Source of the DNA: Halobacillus sp. Marseille-P3879
GTDB lineage: Bacteria > Bacillota > Bacilli > Bacillales > Halobacillaceae
Direction of reading: 5' to 3'
Assembly: GCF_900240285.1 (NCBI RefSeq)
Contig: NZ_OESS01000001.1
Location: forward strand, 868,001 to 932,000
DNA: 64,000 nucleotides
This document shows, piece by piece, positions 25,580 to 33,958 of the stretch. The notes under the pieces are model-generated. The model searched no databases. It worked only from the letters and a program-made list of their open reading frames with translations, and was not told where the DNA came from. A program made the position numbers and the translations under genes. The stretch's first letter is position 1; each line of letters opens with the position of its first letter.

Positions 25580-26596
25580 TTGAGCAAAAAAAAGGCTCGC
25601 GTGACTTTAAGCCAGGTTGCAGAACACGCTGGAGTGTCTCGAGCGACCGCATCCCTTATCGTACGCAACAGTCCAAACATTAAAGATTCGACTCGGGATA
25701 AAGTATTAGCCTCTATGGAGGAATTAGGGTATGTTTACGATCGTGTAGCGGCGAACTTAAGAGGACAGAGTTCTACGACAGTAGGCTTAATTATCACAGA
25801 TATTGCCAACCCATTTTTTGCCGAACTTCTAGTGGGTGTCCATAGCAGACTTGAAGAAGAAGGATATACGGTTATTCTTGGTACCACGTTCGATTCAGAG
25901 GATAAGCAGAAGAAACTAATCTCAACCATGATGGAGCATCGGGTCGGAGGAATTATTTTATGTCCGGTGTCTGACAGCTCATCGATCAATATGGAGAAAT
26001 TGAAAAACTGGAATTTATCTATCGTAACAGCTGTTAGAGAAATAGAAGGACTGCCTTGTGATTACGTAGGGATCAATTATCTTGAAGGGGCCAAGATGGC
26101 CGCCCGGCACCTTATTGATAAAGGACATAAGCGTATTGCTTTTGTCGGAGGGAACTCCGAATCTTCCGCCTGGAAAAACCGGAAAAAAGGATTTGAGCAG
26201 GCCCACAAGGAAGCGGGGATAGAAGTAATTGAGTCCCTGATCGTAGAGAGCTCCGCTGAAAGAGTAGGCGGTGTGGAGGCGATCGAGCGTGTGATGGCAG
26301 AGCCTGATCCACCTAGTGCAGTCTTCTGTTTCAATGACCTGGTTGCCTTTGGAGCGATAGAAGCTTTGCGCAATGCAGGGTATGAACCTGGAAAAGATAT
26401 AGCAGTGGTCGGATTTGACAATGTGGAAGCATCAGCCACTTTATCTTATCCGCCCCTGACTACGATTTCTTCCCACGCTAAAGAAATCGGAAGTAAAGCT
26501 GCAGATTTACTGCATCACCGTATCCAAAACAAAGGGGAAGAAGAAAACCAGCGCATTATCCTGCCGCCAGACCTTGTCATAAGAGCGTCAACTTAA
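25580..26596 (+). CDS. LacI family transcriptional regulator
   Basis: Encodes 338 residues from a TTG with GAGGTGA 6 bases upstream. The N-terminal helix-turn-helix (VTLSQVAEHAGVSRATASLI, residues 8-27) and the hinge LRGQSSTTVGLI lead into a sugar-binding-protein-like effector domain with AAMARHLIDKGHKRIAFVGG-type and CFNDLVAFGAIEAL motifs. It has its own sigma-A promoter and no operator copy in front, so it is likely constitutive. The palindromes at 20183, 22483, 22513, 29334 and 29390 are its probable targets. Relatives respond to sugars or sugar acids. Confidence 0.92.
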   Translation: MSKKKARVTLSQVAEHAGVSRATASLIVRNSPNIKDSTRDKVLASMEELGYVYDRVAANLRGQSSTTVGLIITDIANPFFAELLVGVHSRLEEEGYTVILGTTFDSEDKQKKLISTMMEHRVGGIILCPVSDSSSINMEKLKNWNLSIVTAVREIEGLPCDYVGINYLEGAKMAARHLIDKGHKRIAFVGGNSESSAWKNRKKGFEQAHKEAGIEVIESLIVESSAERVGGVEAIERVMAEPDPPSAVFCFNDLVAFGAIEALRNAGYEPGKDIAVVGFDNVEASATLSYPPLTTISSHAKEIGSKAADLLHHRIQNKGEEENQRIILPPDLVIRAST

Positions 26597-26629
26597 TGAA
26601 CATTAAAAGGCTGAGACAAAACTGAATAA

Positions 26630-26682
26630 AGCATAAAATAATCCGAACGATTCTATGAAATCAGTTCGGATTATTTATGTTA
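26630..26682 (+). terminator. Stem-loop terminator after the lacI-like gene
   Basis: CATAAAATAATCCGAAC and GTTCGGATTATTTATG pair across a 15-base loop. It is AT-rich at the base, so it can work in both directions. The preceding AGGCTGAGACAAAAC is a sequence seen in many Firmicute intergenic regions. Confidence 0.6.
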
Positions 26683-26693
26683 AATCGCGCGCG

Positions 26694-26761
26694 GGGTACC
26701 AGGTACCGAAATACACACCTGGCACTTCGCTCTTTGTCAGCTTTTAGGTACCTGGAACCCT
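26694..26761. repeat. Intergenic inverted repeat with GGTACC ends
   Basis: GGGTACCAGGTACC at one end and GGTACCTGGAACCC at the other match as inverted repeats at 13 of 14 positions over 68 bp, with an inner CACCTGGCAC. It resembles the small GGTACCTGG/GTGCCTGG-type dispersed repeats of Bacillaceae. No open frame is present. Confidence 0.5.
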
Positions 26762-26839
26762 TATGTTCCCTGGCTGCAATAGAGCTGCTCCACTGTTGCA
26801 GTCGTTTTTTGCCATTATTGCTTAAAACCTCTTTTGAAT

Positions 26840-27394
26840 TCAGTCATACAGACTCCATGCCATTTTTAAGGAATCTGTAATATAATCAGCCGCCTCTTCT
26901 TCATTAAAGTCATCGGTAACGAGTATAGAATTATGATCAGAATACGTGTTTTTTCTTTCATAAAACAACGCTTCGATTTCCTCCACTGTTTTTCCCTGCA
27001 GCACGGGCCGGCTGTCTACTAAAATACTGAGCCTCTCTTTCCAGGAATCCCAGGAAATATCTAAATAGAAAACAATACAATTCGAAAGACACGCATTACG
27101 TATTTCCTCTTGCAGAAAAGCTCCTCCTCCAAGAGAAATAACTTTCAATTTTTGCTGACAAGTAGTCATAACCATATCTTTCTCTTCTTCACGAAAGGCC
27201 TTTTCCCCAATGGCTTTAAAAATTTCCGGAATCGGTTTTTGATGCTTTTCTTCAATTTCTTTATCTATATCGATAAAGCTCCTGTGAAGCTTCTGGGCCA
27301 CCAATTTCCCGACCGTGGTTTTCCCTACTCCCATGAATCCAATGAATACAATACTTTTCTCACGCAGAGGGATTTCCTGCTCCAGTTTTACCAT
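26840..27394 (-). CDS. Shikimate kinase-like protein
   Basis: Encodes 184 residues. Walker A is GFMGVGKTT near residue 20, the shikimate-binding Asp lies in DIDKEIEEKH near 43, the Arg in KAFREEEKDM near 67, the Gly triad in SLGGGAF near 86, and the lid Arg in DSRPVLQG near 126. These are the residues of AroK. The start at 27394 has AAGGTGA 6 bases upstream. It stands alone on the minus strand and is a little longer than most AroK proteins. With the aroD gene 7 kb away, it may support a dedicated shikimate branch or a carbohydrate kinase role. Confidence 0.8.
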   Translation of the reverse strand: MVKLEQEIPLREKSIVFIGFMGVGKTTVGKLVAQKLHRSFIDIDKEIEEKHQKPIPEIFKAIGEKAFREEEKDMVMTTCQQKLKVISLGGGAFLQEEIRNACLSNCIVFYLDISWDSWKERLSILVDSRPVLQGKTVEEIEALFYERKNTYSDHNSILVTDDFNEEEAADYITDSLKMAWSLYD

Positions 27395-27602
27395 GCACAT
27401 CACCTTTTCTGCCGTTCATAAAATTATAAAGATTGCAACGATTATATTATATTTGGTGGTATTTGTACAATTCCCATGCATAGTTTTTCTTAAGTGTTCG
27501 CTTTAAGAGTTCATGGTTATGACTTAATGGAATTTTAAGTAAATTTATAGTGGATATTCTTTTTACCATTGTCACTAATCTGCAAAGAAACGAGGGGGTT
27601 CC

Positions 27603-28655
27603 ATGTCTGCAAAACAAAACAAACGAGATATTGAAGCCCAATTGGAAGATTTATCAAAAAGCTACGATGATTTTTATGAGAAGCTCCGAACAGCTCGAAC
27701 CACTTCAAAAGGGACCTATTCCTTTTCCCAGCACATAAAAGTGATTGGGTCCTTGCTGATGGATTTTCACAATAACTTGTGGCCGCTTATCACTAGCGGT
27801 TTTGGCGGAATTGCTTTAATCTGGGGTACCTTTGGTTTTGACAGCTTATCTTTAGAATATAAATTATTGAGCTGGATTTTATTTGTACTCATTCTCGTTT
27901 GGTATTATGACCGGAAAGCAATACTCCTTTCTACCAATGCGTCGGATGAGAAATTTAACTTAGATGCTTACCGTAAATATAGAAAAGATGATTTTATTCG
28001 TCACTATGATTACTTTTATGATCAGTTATTCTCGTTTAAAGAGTTGTTGGATGACTTTAATGCAGTTATGGGAGACAATGACATCGTGGAGCGGGAATTT
28101 TTTATCAACACTCTTAAAGAAAAAGATGAAGAAATTGAAGAACTCTCTAAGTCTCTTGTTATCACTACGGAATCCATGGAAATGCATGAATACCGAAGCA
28201 AAATTTCTTTGAACACTTTAAGAATATTTGATTTCTTAGCTCAGGGACGATTAGATTATAAGGACCTGCATTTTGGGGTGGATTTTGCCATATATAAAGT
28301 AGAGGAAGATCATCTATCTTTGCAGGAAAAAGATGCCGTCGATTACATTTTTGAGAAAAGGGTGCCATTAAATACGGATCACCATTTAACGAACGTACTA
28401 AATAAGAAACCAAAAGAATATGTAGTTGAACGGGAGAGACATATAACGTGGTACCTGGAACCTACATCGACCGAGAAATACGTCGTGACACTTCCTTTGA
28501 ACGAGAGAGACAACGACAAGTTGAACCCTTATTCGGAACTTGGTAAGATGAACATAAGAACCGTCGTTACGTTAATGAGTAACTTCATCGTTTTGATCGG
28601 GATGCTCAACGATTTAGCTGGTAACGGAGAGGATGATAATGATCAAGAGAGCTAA
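27603..28655 (+). CDS. Membrane protein with coiled-coil region, unrecognised
   Basis: Encodes 350 residues. I do not recognise the family. The first 35 residues are a charged helix, followed by two membrane segments (about 60-80 and 87-104), then a long helical region with a likely coiled coil (about 125-195, rich in KEKDEEIEELSKS), and a mixed alpha/beta C-terminal domain from about 200 that could be a sensor domain, ending in a third hydrophobic stretch near 325-340. GAGGGGG precedes the ATG. It overlaps the next small gene by 17 bases, so the two form one unit. Confidence 0.7.
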   Translation: MSAKQNKRDIEAQLEDLSKSYDDFYEKLRTARTTSKGTYSFSQHIKVIGSLLMDFHNNLWPLITSGFGGIALIWGTFGFDSLSLEYKLLSWILFVLILVWYYDRKAILLSTNASDEKFNLDAYRKYRKDDFIRHYDYFYDQLFSFKELLDDFNAVMGDNDIVEREFFINTLKEKDEEIEELSKSLVITTESMEMHEYRSKISLNTLRIFDFLAQGRLDYKDLHFGVDFAIYKVEEDHLSLQEKDAVDYIFEKRVPLNTDHHLTNVLNKKPKEYVVERERHITWYLEPTSTEKYVVTLPLNERDNDKLNPYSELGKMNIRTVVTLMSNFIVLIGMLNDLAGNGEDDNDQES

Positions 28656-28962
28656 ATATGTAAGAAATGCTAAGATCACTGACCAGTCCCTGGGAAGCAT
28701 TAAACTCATCCGTTCTACTACGAGCAAAGCAGCTCGCGTTGTAAGCAGCAATGAGTTAAGCGTTCATAATCTTAAGCATTTAAATACGATTAACTTATCT
28801 CCCTTAGATGAAAAACAGCTTGAAGAACTATCTCGATCTACACATCAACTTGCGGAAGACAATTATAAATTGATTAACAATGTCAATCGTTCACGGAACA
28901 GAGACTATATAAAAGAATTAGAAGAATATAAGAAACAACGGAATGTATATGCTAAACCATAA
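28639..28962 (+). CDS. Small basic protein of unknown function
   Basis: Encodes 107 residues, rich in Lys, Arg, Ser and Asn, with no membrane segment and mostly helical character. The ATG at 28639 is preferred over the one six bases earlier because GGAGAGG is then 6 bases away. It overlaps the end of the membrane protein gene, which suggests coupled translation and a joint role. No family was recognised. A strong terminator directly follows the stop. Confidence 0.65.
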   Translation: MIKRAKYVRNAKITDQSLGSIKLIRSTTSKAARVVSSNELSVHNLKHLNTINLSPLDEKQLEELSRSTHQLAEDNYKLINNVNRSRNRDYIKELEEYKKQRNVYAKP

Positions 28963-28989
28963 GTTCAGGTCTCAGGCCTGAACTTTTTT
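28961..28989. terminator. Terminator overlapping the end of the antisense small gene
   Basis: AAGTTCAGG / CCTGAACTT stem with a 7-base loop and TTTTTT. It ends the two-gene unit and lies inside the last codons of the convergent small gene at 28965. Confidence 0.8.
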
Positions 28990-29123
28990 AATATTTCTTT
29001 GGCTTCGCGCGAATTTTTTTCGATCTTTCCAATTAACTTCTGGTTATGTTCTTTGATGGCCTCTGTGTGCTTCTTATTCATTTCGATGAGCTCCTGGTAG
29101 CTGTCGTTAAAACTTTTTTCCAC
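28965..29123 (-). CDS. Small charged helical protein
   Basis: Encodes 52 residues from a GTG with TAGGAGG 6-8 bases upstream. The sequence is a continuous amphipathic helix rich in Glu, Lys and Asn (ELIEMNKKHTEAIKEHNQ), with no Cys or Trp. It converges on the unknown small basic gene; its last codons lie within the shared terminator. Good ribosome site, full open frame and codon use support expression, but the function is unknown. Confidence 0.55.
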   Translation of the reverse strand: MEKSFNDSYQELIEMNKKHTEAIKEHNQKLIGKIEKNSREAKEILKKFRPET

Positions 29124-29333
29124 CTGACTATGCCTCCTAATGGTTTAACTCCCTAAATGATTCTATGTAAGTCTAGATTCCCTTGTGATTGGTGGACTGG
29201 CTCTTTTATAGTATGTGCTTCACTTAAACTATTAACCTTATCGCTACGCATCTATTCTATCTTAATAAAGAATCACCGAAAGTTAGCTATTGATTTTTTT
29301 AAATGTTTATCGTAGGATGATGATAACGGTTAC

Positions 29334-29349
29334 ATTAGATCGATCTAAT
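29334..29349. promoter_or_regulatory. LacI-type operator (site 4)
   Basis: A perfect ATTAGATCGATCTAAT palindrome, 79 bases before the aldehyde dehydrogenase start. It is identical to site 1, 9 kb upstream, and ties this block to the LacI-type gene at 25580. Confidence 0.75.
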
Positions 29350-29389
29350 TTTGGCGGTTTCAATGAATACTCTCTTTTTTTAAGCTTTT

Positions 29390-29405
29390 ATTAGATCGAT
29401 CTAAT
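29390..29405. promoter_or_regulatory. LacI-type operator (site 5, longest palindrome)
   Basis: The 16-bp core is perfect, and the symmetry extends to a 24-bp perfect palindrome from 29386 to 29409. It is centred 56 bp from site 4 and lies just ahead of the ribosome site. A further TAGATCGATCTA core occurs inside the gene at 29729-29740 and might allow looping. Confidence 0.78.
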
Positions 29406-29427
29406 AAAATTCAAAGAGGTGATAGCA

Positions 29428-30855
29428 ATGCATAAATCACAACCCTTTATCGGAGGAGAATGGATCTCAGCCGACAGAGAAAAACTTGAGATAAGAAGCC
29501 CTTTTACTCAAGAAGTCATTGGAGAACAATATTTAGCTACAGCAGAAGATGTAGAGCAGGCACTCAACCAAGCTTATACAAGTAAAAAGGAAATCAGAAA
29601 CATTCCTACGTTTAAGAGAGCTCAAATTTTGAAAAAGGCATCGGAGTTATTAGAAGAAAATAAACAGAAATTTGCTGAGATTATTTCCAGTGAATTAGGC
29701 AAGCCTTTGAAGAACACTTTAGGTGAAGTAGATCGATCTATTGAAACAATGGAATTATCTGCGGAAGAAGCAAAACGGCTTCATGGAGAAACTTTGCCAG
29801 GAGATGCTTCAGAAAGAGGAGTAAACACTGTGGCCTCCACTCACCGCGTACCTGCGGGTGTAGTAGCCGCCATTACGCCATTTAATGCCCCGTTAAATCT
29901 AGTTTGTCACAAAGTAGGTCCTGCATTTGCAGGAGGGAACGTCACCATCTTAAAGCCTGCCCCGCAAACGACTTTGGTGGCAGCTGAATTTATTAAACTA
30001 TTATTAGAAGCCGGCTTTCCTAAACAAGCCATTCATATGGTACTTGGCGGTGTAGAAACAGGTCAGCAAATCGTTCGCGATGATCGAGTGAATGTGATTT
30101 CGTTTACGGGAGGCACGGTCGCTAGTAAAAATATTTGTGAAACAGCCGGGATTAAGAAAGTGCTATTGGAATTAGGCGGCAATGCAGCAACCATCGTTCA
30201 TGAAGATGCAAACATAGCCGATGCAGCCACTCAATGTGCGAAAACAGGATACAGTAACTCAGGTCAAAGCTGCATCTCTGTTCAACGAATTTATGTTCAC
30301 AAATCGATCGTCGACGATTTTGTTCCTCTTTTAAAACAAGAGGTTTCAAATCTGAAAACGGGTGATCCGTTACTTCCGAATACGGATGTTGGCACGCTTG
30401 TTGATGAAAACGCTGCGGACCGAGTGATGGAATGGGTTAACGAAGCTGTTCGTTTAGGAGCTGAAGTAGTAACCGGAGGAGAGAAAAAAGGAGCTTCTGT
30501 TGAACCGACTGTTCTAATTAACCCGCCTAAGCAAAGTAAAGTCGTTTGTCAGGAGGTTTTCGGTCCTGTCGTCAGTGTCATTCCCTACGACAACTTAGAA
30601 GAAGCTGTGGCAGAAGCCAATGACTCTTCGTTTGGCCTGCAAACAGGAATATTCACCAACCAAATTGACCTGGCTTATCAAGTAGCTGATGAACTGGAAG
30701 CAGGCGGTGTCGTGATCAACGGCACTTCGAATTTTCGATTAGATCATTGGCCATATGGAGGAGTGAAACAAAGCGGGATTGGAAGAGAGGGTCCTCGCTA
30801 TGCCATCCAGGAAATGACCGAACCCAAATTGATCGTACTTAAACTACCTAAATAA
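29428..30855 (+). CDS. NAD(P)-dependent aldehyde dehydrogenase
   Basis: Encodes 475 residues. The active-site Cys lies in SGQSCISVQRIYVH near 280, the Glu in LLELGGNAA near 247, and the nucleotide-binding SFTGGTVAS near 225. TPFNAPLNLVCHKVGPA near 152 resembles the lactaldehyde/glyceraldehyde-type branch. The ATG at 29428 has AGAGGTGA 5 bases upstream. It is the first gene of the second LacI-type block and is followed by a zinc dehydrogenase. Oxidation of a sugar-derived or C3/C4 aldehyde is likely. Confidence 0.9.
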   Translation: MHKSQPFIGGEWISADREKLEIRSPFTQEVIGEQYLATAEDVEQALNQAYTSKKEIRNIPTFKRAQILKKASELLEENKQKFAEIISSELGKPLKNTLGEVDRSIETMELSAEEAKRLHGETLPGDASERGVNTVASTHRVPAGVVAAITPFNAPLNLVCHKVGPAFAGGNVTILKPAPQTTLVAAEFIKLLLEAGFPKQAIHMVLGGVETGQQIVRDDRVNVISFTGGTVASKNICETAGIKKVLLELGGNAATIVHEDANIADAATQCAKTGYSNSGQSCISVQRIYVHKSIVDDFVPLLKQEVSNLKTGDPLLPNTDVGTLVDENAADRVMEWVNEAVRLGAEVVTGGEKKGASVEPTVLINPPKQSKVVCQEVFGPVVSVIPYDNLEEAVAEANDSSFGLQTGIFTNQIDLAYQVADELEAGGVVINGTSNFRLDHWPYGGVKQSGIGREGPRYAIQEMTEPKLIVLKLPK

Positions 30856-30902
30856 GAATCTGCCATACAAGGGATCAGCAGAAAAGGATTGGGGTGATAA
30901 AC

Positions 30903-31910
30903 ATGATGGGATTATATTTGAAAAATCCGAGTGATCTAGAATTAAAAGAATTCGAGTCTATACCAACGCTTCAAAATGATGAAGTGAAAATCAAGTTAAT
31001 TTACGGAGGAATTTGCGGATCAGACGTCAATGTTTACAAAGGAATGATCGAGCATGCCAGCTATCCTGTTTTACCTGGGCATGAATTAGTCGGTGAGATT
31101 GTGCAGAAGGGGCAGCACGTCAAAGAAGAAATCGGACAGCGGGTCGTTATACAGCCGAATTCATTTTGCGGAGAGTGTGACTACTGCAAAGAGGGCCGCA
31201 CCAATATTTGTCCTGAAAAGAAATCTTTAGGGGTGAATGAGAACGGAGGATTTGTGCAGGAGTTTGTCATTTCCTCGAAATACATCTTACCGATTCCAGA
31301 AGACGTATCCAATGAAAAAGCAGTGTTAATCGAACCCCTTGCCGTCATTGTTCACGGATTTAAAAAAGTGACGATCACTCCAGACACTACACTTGCCATT
31401 ATCGGCTGCGGGGCCGAAGGGATGCTGGCCATCGCTCTTGCTTATTATTTAGGCGCCAATATAACCGCCGTGGATATTAATGGAGAGAAATTAGAGAAAG
31501 CCAAACATCATTACAGTGGGATAACGACCTGTTACCCGGAAGAAATAAACGATGGAACAATTGATGTTGTGATTGAAGCTGCAGGTGCAAAGCAATCGTT
31601 TGAGCAAGGTGTTGATATCTTAAAGCCAGGAGGGGCCATGGTAGTAGTGGGGATGGCTTCGAAAGCTGAAATACCAGTCATTCGAATGGTACGTAAAGAA
31701 TTAACGCTGTTTGGATCGATCATTTATAACTTTCCGGAGGACTTTTTAACAAGTATTGAATACTTACAGGAAGAGGAGTTTAGTGTACAACCTGTGATTT
31801 CAGAAATACTTCCTTTGAAGGAATATAAAAAGGCTTATCAATATGCGGCGTCAGGTGAACACGGAAAAGTAATCCTAAACTTTCAGGAGGGTGACACATG
31901 GAGAAGTTAG
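30903..31910 (+). CDS. Zinc-dependent alcohol/polyol dehydrogenase
   Basis: Encodes 335 residues of the medium-chain dehydrogenase family. Catalytic zinc ligands are in GGICGSDVN near 38 and GHELVGEI near 61; the four structural-zinc cysteines are in SFCGECDYCKEGRTNIC near 88-104. The Rossmann motif GCGAEG is near 167. Relatives are threonine, sorbitol and galactitol dehydrogenases. GGGGTGA precedes the ATG. It overlaps the start of the next gene by 13 bases, so it is coupled with the thiamine-diphosphate enzyme. Confidence 0.88.
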   Translation: MMGLYLKNPSDLELKEFESIPTLQNDEVKIKLIYGGICGSDVNVYKGMIEHASYPVLPGHELVGEIVQKGQHVKEEIGQRVVIQPNSFCGECDYCKEGRTNICPEKKSLGVNENGGFVQEFVISSKYILPIPEDVSNEKAVLIEPLAVIVHGFKKVTITPDTTLAIIGCGAEGMLAIALAYYLGANITAVDINGEKLEKAKHHYSGITTCYPEEINDGTIDVVIEAAGAKQSFEQGVDILKPGGAMVVVGMASKAEIPVIRMVRKELTLFGSIIYNFPEDFLTSIEYLQEEEFSVQPVISEILPLKEYKKAYQYAASGEHGKVILNFQEGDTWRS

Positions 31911-33658
31911 TTTCGAATTTGCTGGTTAATTACCTTGAAGATCGAGGAGTCGAGCACGTCTTTGGATTATGCGGCCATACCAATATTGCTGTACTGTCCG
32001 AACTTGAGAAGAGTTCAGTGAATTTCGTTAATGTAAGACACGAACAGATCGCAGCACACATGGCCGATGGTTACGCAAGAGCAAAAAAACAGACATCTGT
32101 AGTTCTGAGTCACTTAGGGCCAGGATTAACCAATGCCGCGACAGGAGTAGCGAATGCAGCATTAGATTCGATTCCGATGGTGGTGATTGCAGGTGATGTG
32201 CCAAGTCATTACTACGGTAAACATCCACACCAGGAAGTAAATTTACATGCCGACGCTTCGCAGTATGAAATCTATCGCCCATTCGTCAAACGATCCTGGC
32301 GGGTAGACCGTCCGGATCTTTTTCCAGAAATTATCGAAAAAGCCTTTCAGCTTGCGGAAACCGGCAACCCCGGCCCAGTCCTGGTGTCCGTTCCGATGGA
32401 TATCTTCTCTAAGAAGATTGATGAAGCCTTATTCGAAAAAAACAAGCACCACACGAAAGCCATCTCCAAGCCTTCCATTGATGATAAAAAGGCAAAAGAA
32501 ATTATCCAGACCCTTATTGATGCAAAAAACCCGCTGTTTTACGTCGGAGGAGGAATCATGCTGGCTGATGCAGCTGAAGAGTTAAGAGAACTAGTCAACC
32601 ATCTGGATATACCTGTCGCTCATTCCTTAATGGGCAAAGGTGCTGTCTCTGATGAGATCGATCTAACGCTTGGCATGACTGGATTCTGGGGAACTAAGTT
32701 TATTAATGATAAATGTAAAGAAGCCGACTATATATTCGCCATGGGCACCCGGTTTGCAGAAGCGGACAGCAGTTCATGGGAATCAGAATATACCTTTAAC
32801 ATTCCGGATACTAAACTAATTCAAATCGATATCGACCCGAATGAAATAGGCAGGAACTATCCAGTTGAATTAGGAGTCGTAGCGGATTTGAAGCAAGCGC
32901 TTACTGTCTTAAATCGCATTGCCAAAGAAATGATTCCTGAAGGATTAAATAATGAGCAAATCAGGAAGGAAATTGCGAATAATAGACTAGCCTTTAATGA
33001 AAGCAATCGAGAGCTAAAAGAAGATAACAGCTTTCCTATGATGCCTCAACGAATTTTAGCCGATGTACGTGAGGTACTCCCAAGAGACGCTTATATTACA
33101 ACAGATGTAGGCTGGAACAAAAATGGAGTCGGTCAGCAATTTCCTGTCTATGAAGCGGGAACCATTTTCACCCCGGGTGGATATGCCACTATGGGCTTCG
33201 GTGCCCCGGCTGCTATGGGAGCTAAAATCGCCTCCCCTGAGAAAGTTGTGGTCTCCCTTGTCGGAGATGGAGGATTTGGCCAGAACCCAGCCTTATTAGC
33301 CACCGCTGTTGAAGAAAATATCCCTGTTATATGGGTGGTTATGAATAATTCCGCTTACGGAACAATCGCCGGACTTGAAAAAGCTCATTTCGATACCACT
33401 CACGGAACGGTGTTTGAAAGAAATGGAGAATCATACAGTCCTGATTATGCAAGCATTGCAAAAGCATACGGAGTCGATGGGGTGAAAATCAAGTCAGCGG
33501 ATGAATTTAAACCTGCTTTACAGCAGGCGATTAAAGCCAATAAGCCTTTTGTTATAGATGCACCGATGATTAATAACCCTGTTCCTACGGATGGACATTG
33601 GAACATTATGGACATTTATTCCCCTGATAAAAAAGTTCATCACGCGAGTGTCAATTAG
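31898..33658 (+). CDS. Thiamine-diphosphate enzyme, acetolactate synthase-like
   Basis: Encodes 586 residues with the three-domain layout of the family: N-terminal pyrimidine-binding domain with the cofactor-activating Glu in VRHEQIAAHMADGYAR near 50, a central domain, and a C-terminal diphosphate-binding domain with GDGGFGQNPALLA to VMNN near 455-485. AGGAGGGTGA precedes the ATG. No regulatory subunit or branched-chain genes are near, so biosynthetic acetolactate synthase is unlikely; a catabolic carboligase, decarboxylase or hydrolase acting on a keto acid made by its neighbours is more likely. Confidence 0.85.
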   Translation: MEKLVSNLLVNYLEDRGVEHVFGLCGHTNIAVLSELEKSSVNFVNVRHEQIAAHMADGYARAKKQTSVVLSHLGPGLTNAATGVANAALDSIPMVVIAGDVPSHYYGKHPHQEVNLHADASQYEIYRPFVKRSWRVDRPDLFPEIIEKAFQLAETGNPGPVLVSVPMDIFSKKIDEALFEKNKHHTKAISKPSIDDKKAKEIIQTLIDAKNPLFYVGGGIMLADAAEELRELVNHLDIPVAHSLMGKGAVSDEIDLTLGMTGFWGTKFINDKCKEADYIFAMGTRFAEADSSSWESEYTFNIPDTKLIQIDIDPNEIGRNYPVELGVVADLKQALTVLNRIAKEMIPEGLNNEQIRKEIANNRLAFNESNRELKEDNSFPMMPQRILADVREVLPRDAYITTDVGWNKNGVGQQFPVYEAGTIFTPGGYATMGFGAPAAMGAKIASPEKVVVSLVGDGGFGQNPALLATAVEENIPVIWVVMNNSAYGTIAGLEKAHFDTTHGTVFERNGESYSPDYASIAKAYGVDGVKIKSADEFKPALQQAIKANKPFVIDAPMINNPVPTDGHWNIMDIYSPDKKVHHASVN

Positions 33659-33679
33659 AGAAGAAAGGAGGAGTCGGCC

Positions 33680-33916
33680 ATGCGTCTAGCTCACCTGAAT
33701 GAAATGTTTAGTTCGTTTGGATACGATGCGCTTAATGACATTTTTGCTATTCAACAAGAGAACTTATTAGAAACAGAACGAAGAAGATTAATCAGGCTGG
33801 CCATGGAGCAGGAGTCAGATGAACACTTAAAAGAGCAAGTGAGCCAAATTAAAGAAACAACCGAAGACGAACAAGTGAGAGCCCGACAGCTTTTAGATTT
33901 AGTGAAGGATCATTAG
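33680..33916 (+). CDS. Small helical protein of unknown function
   Basis: Encodes 78 residues, entirely charged and helical, with no Cys and no membrane segment. AAAGGAGGAG precedes the ATG, and it sits 21 bases after the thiamine-diphosphate gene and 42 bases before the isomerase gene, so it is translated as part of the LacI-controlled operon. I do not recognise it. A small partner subunit or scaffold for one of the adjacent enzymes is possible. Confidence 0.65.
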   Translation: MRLAHLNEMFSSFGYDALNDIFAIQQENLLETERRRLIRLAMEQESDEHLKEQVSQIKETTEDEQVRARQLLDLVKDH

Positions 33917-33958
33917 CCATGAGTCATTTATTCGGATCAGTTATAAGGAGGAATTGAA

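Noticed and set aside
27603-28962. A known phage-defence system
   Set aside because: No nuclease, NTPase, reverse transcriptase or toxin motif was seen in either protein; only the layout is suggestive.
20183-29405. GATCGATC palindromes as methylation or restriction sites
   Set aside because: The conserved part extends well beyond GATC to 16 bp or more, and the copies stand in front of genes.
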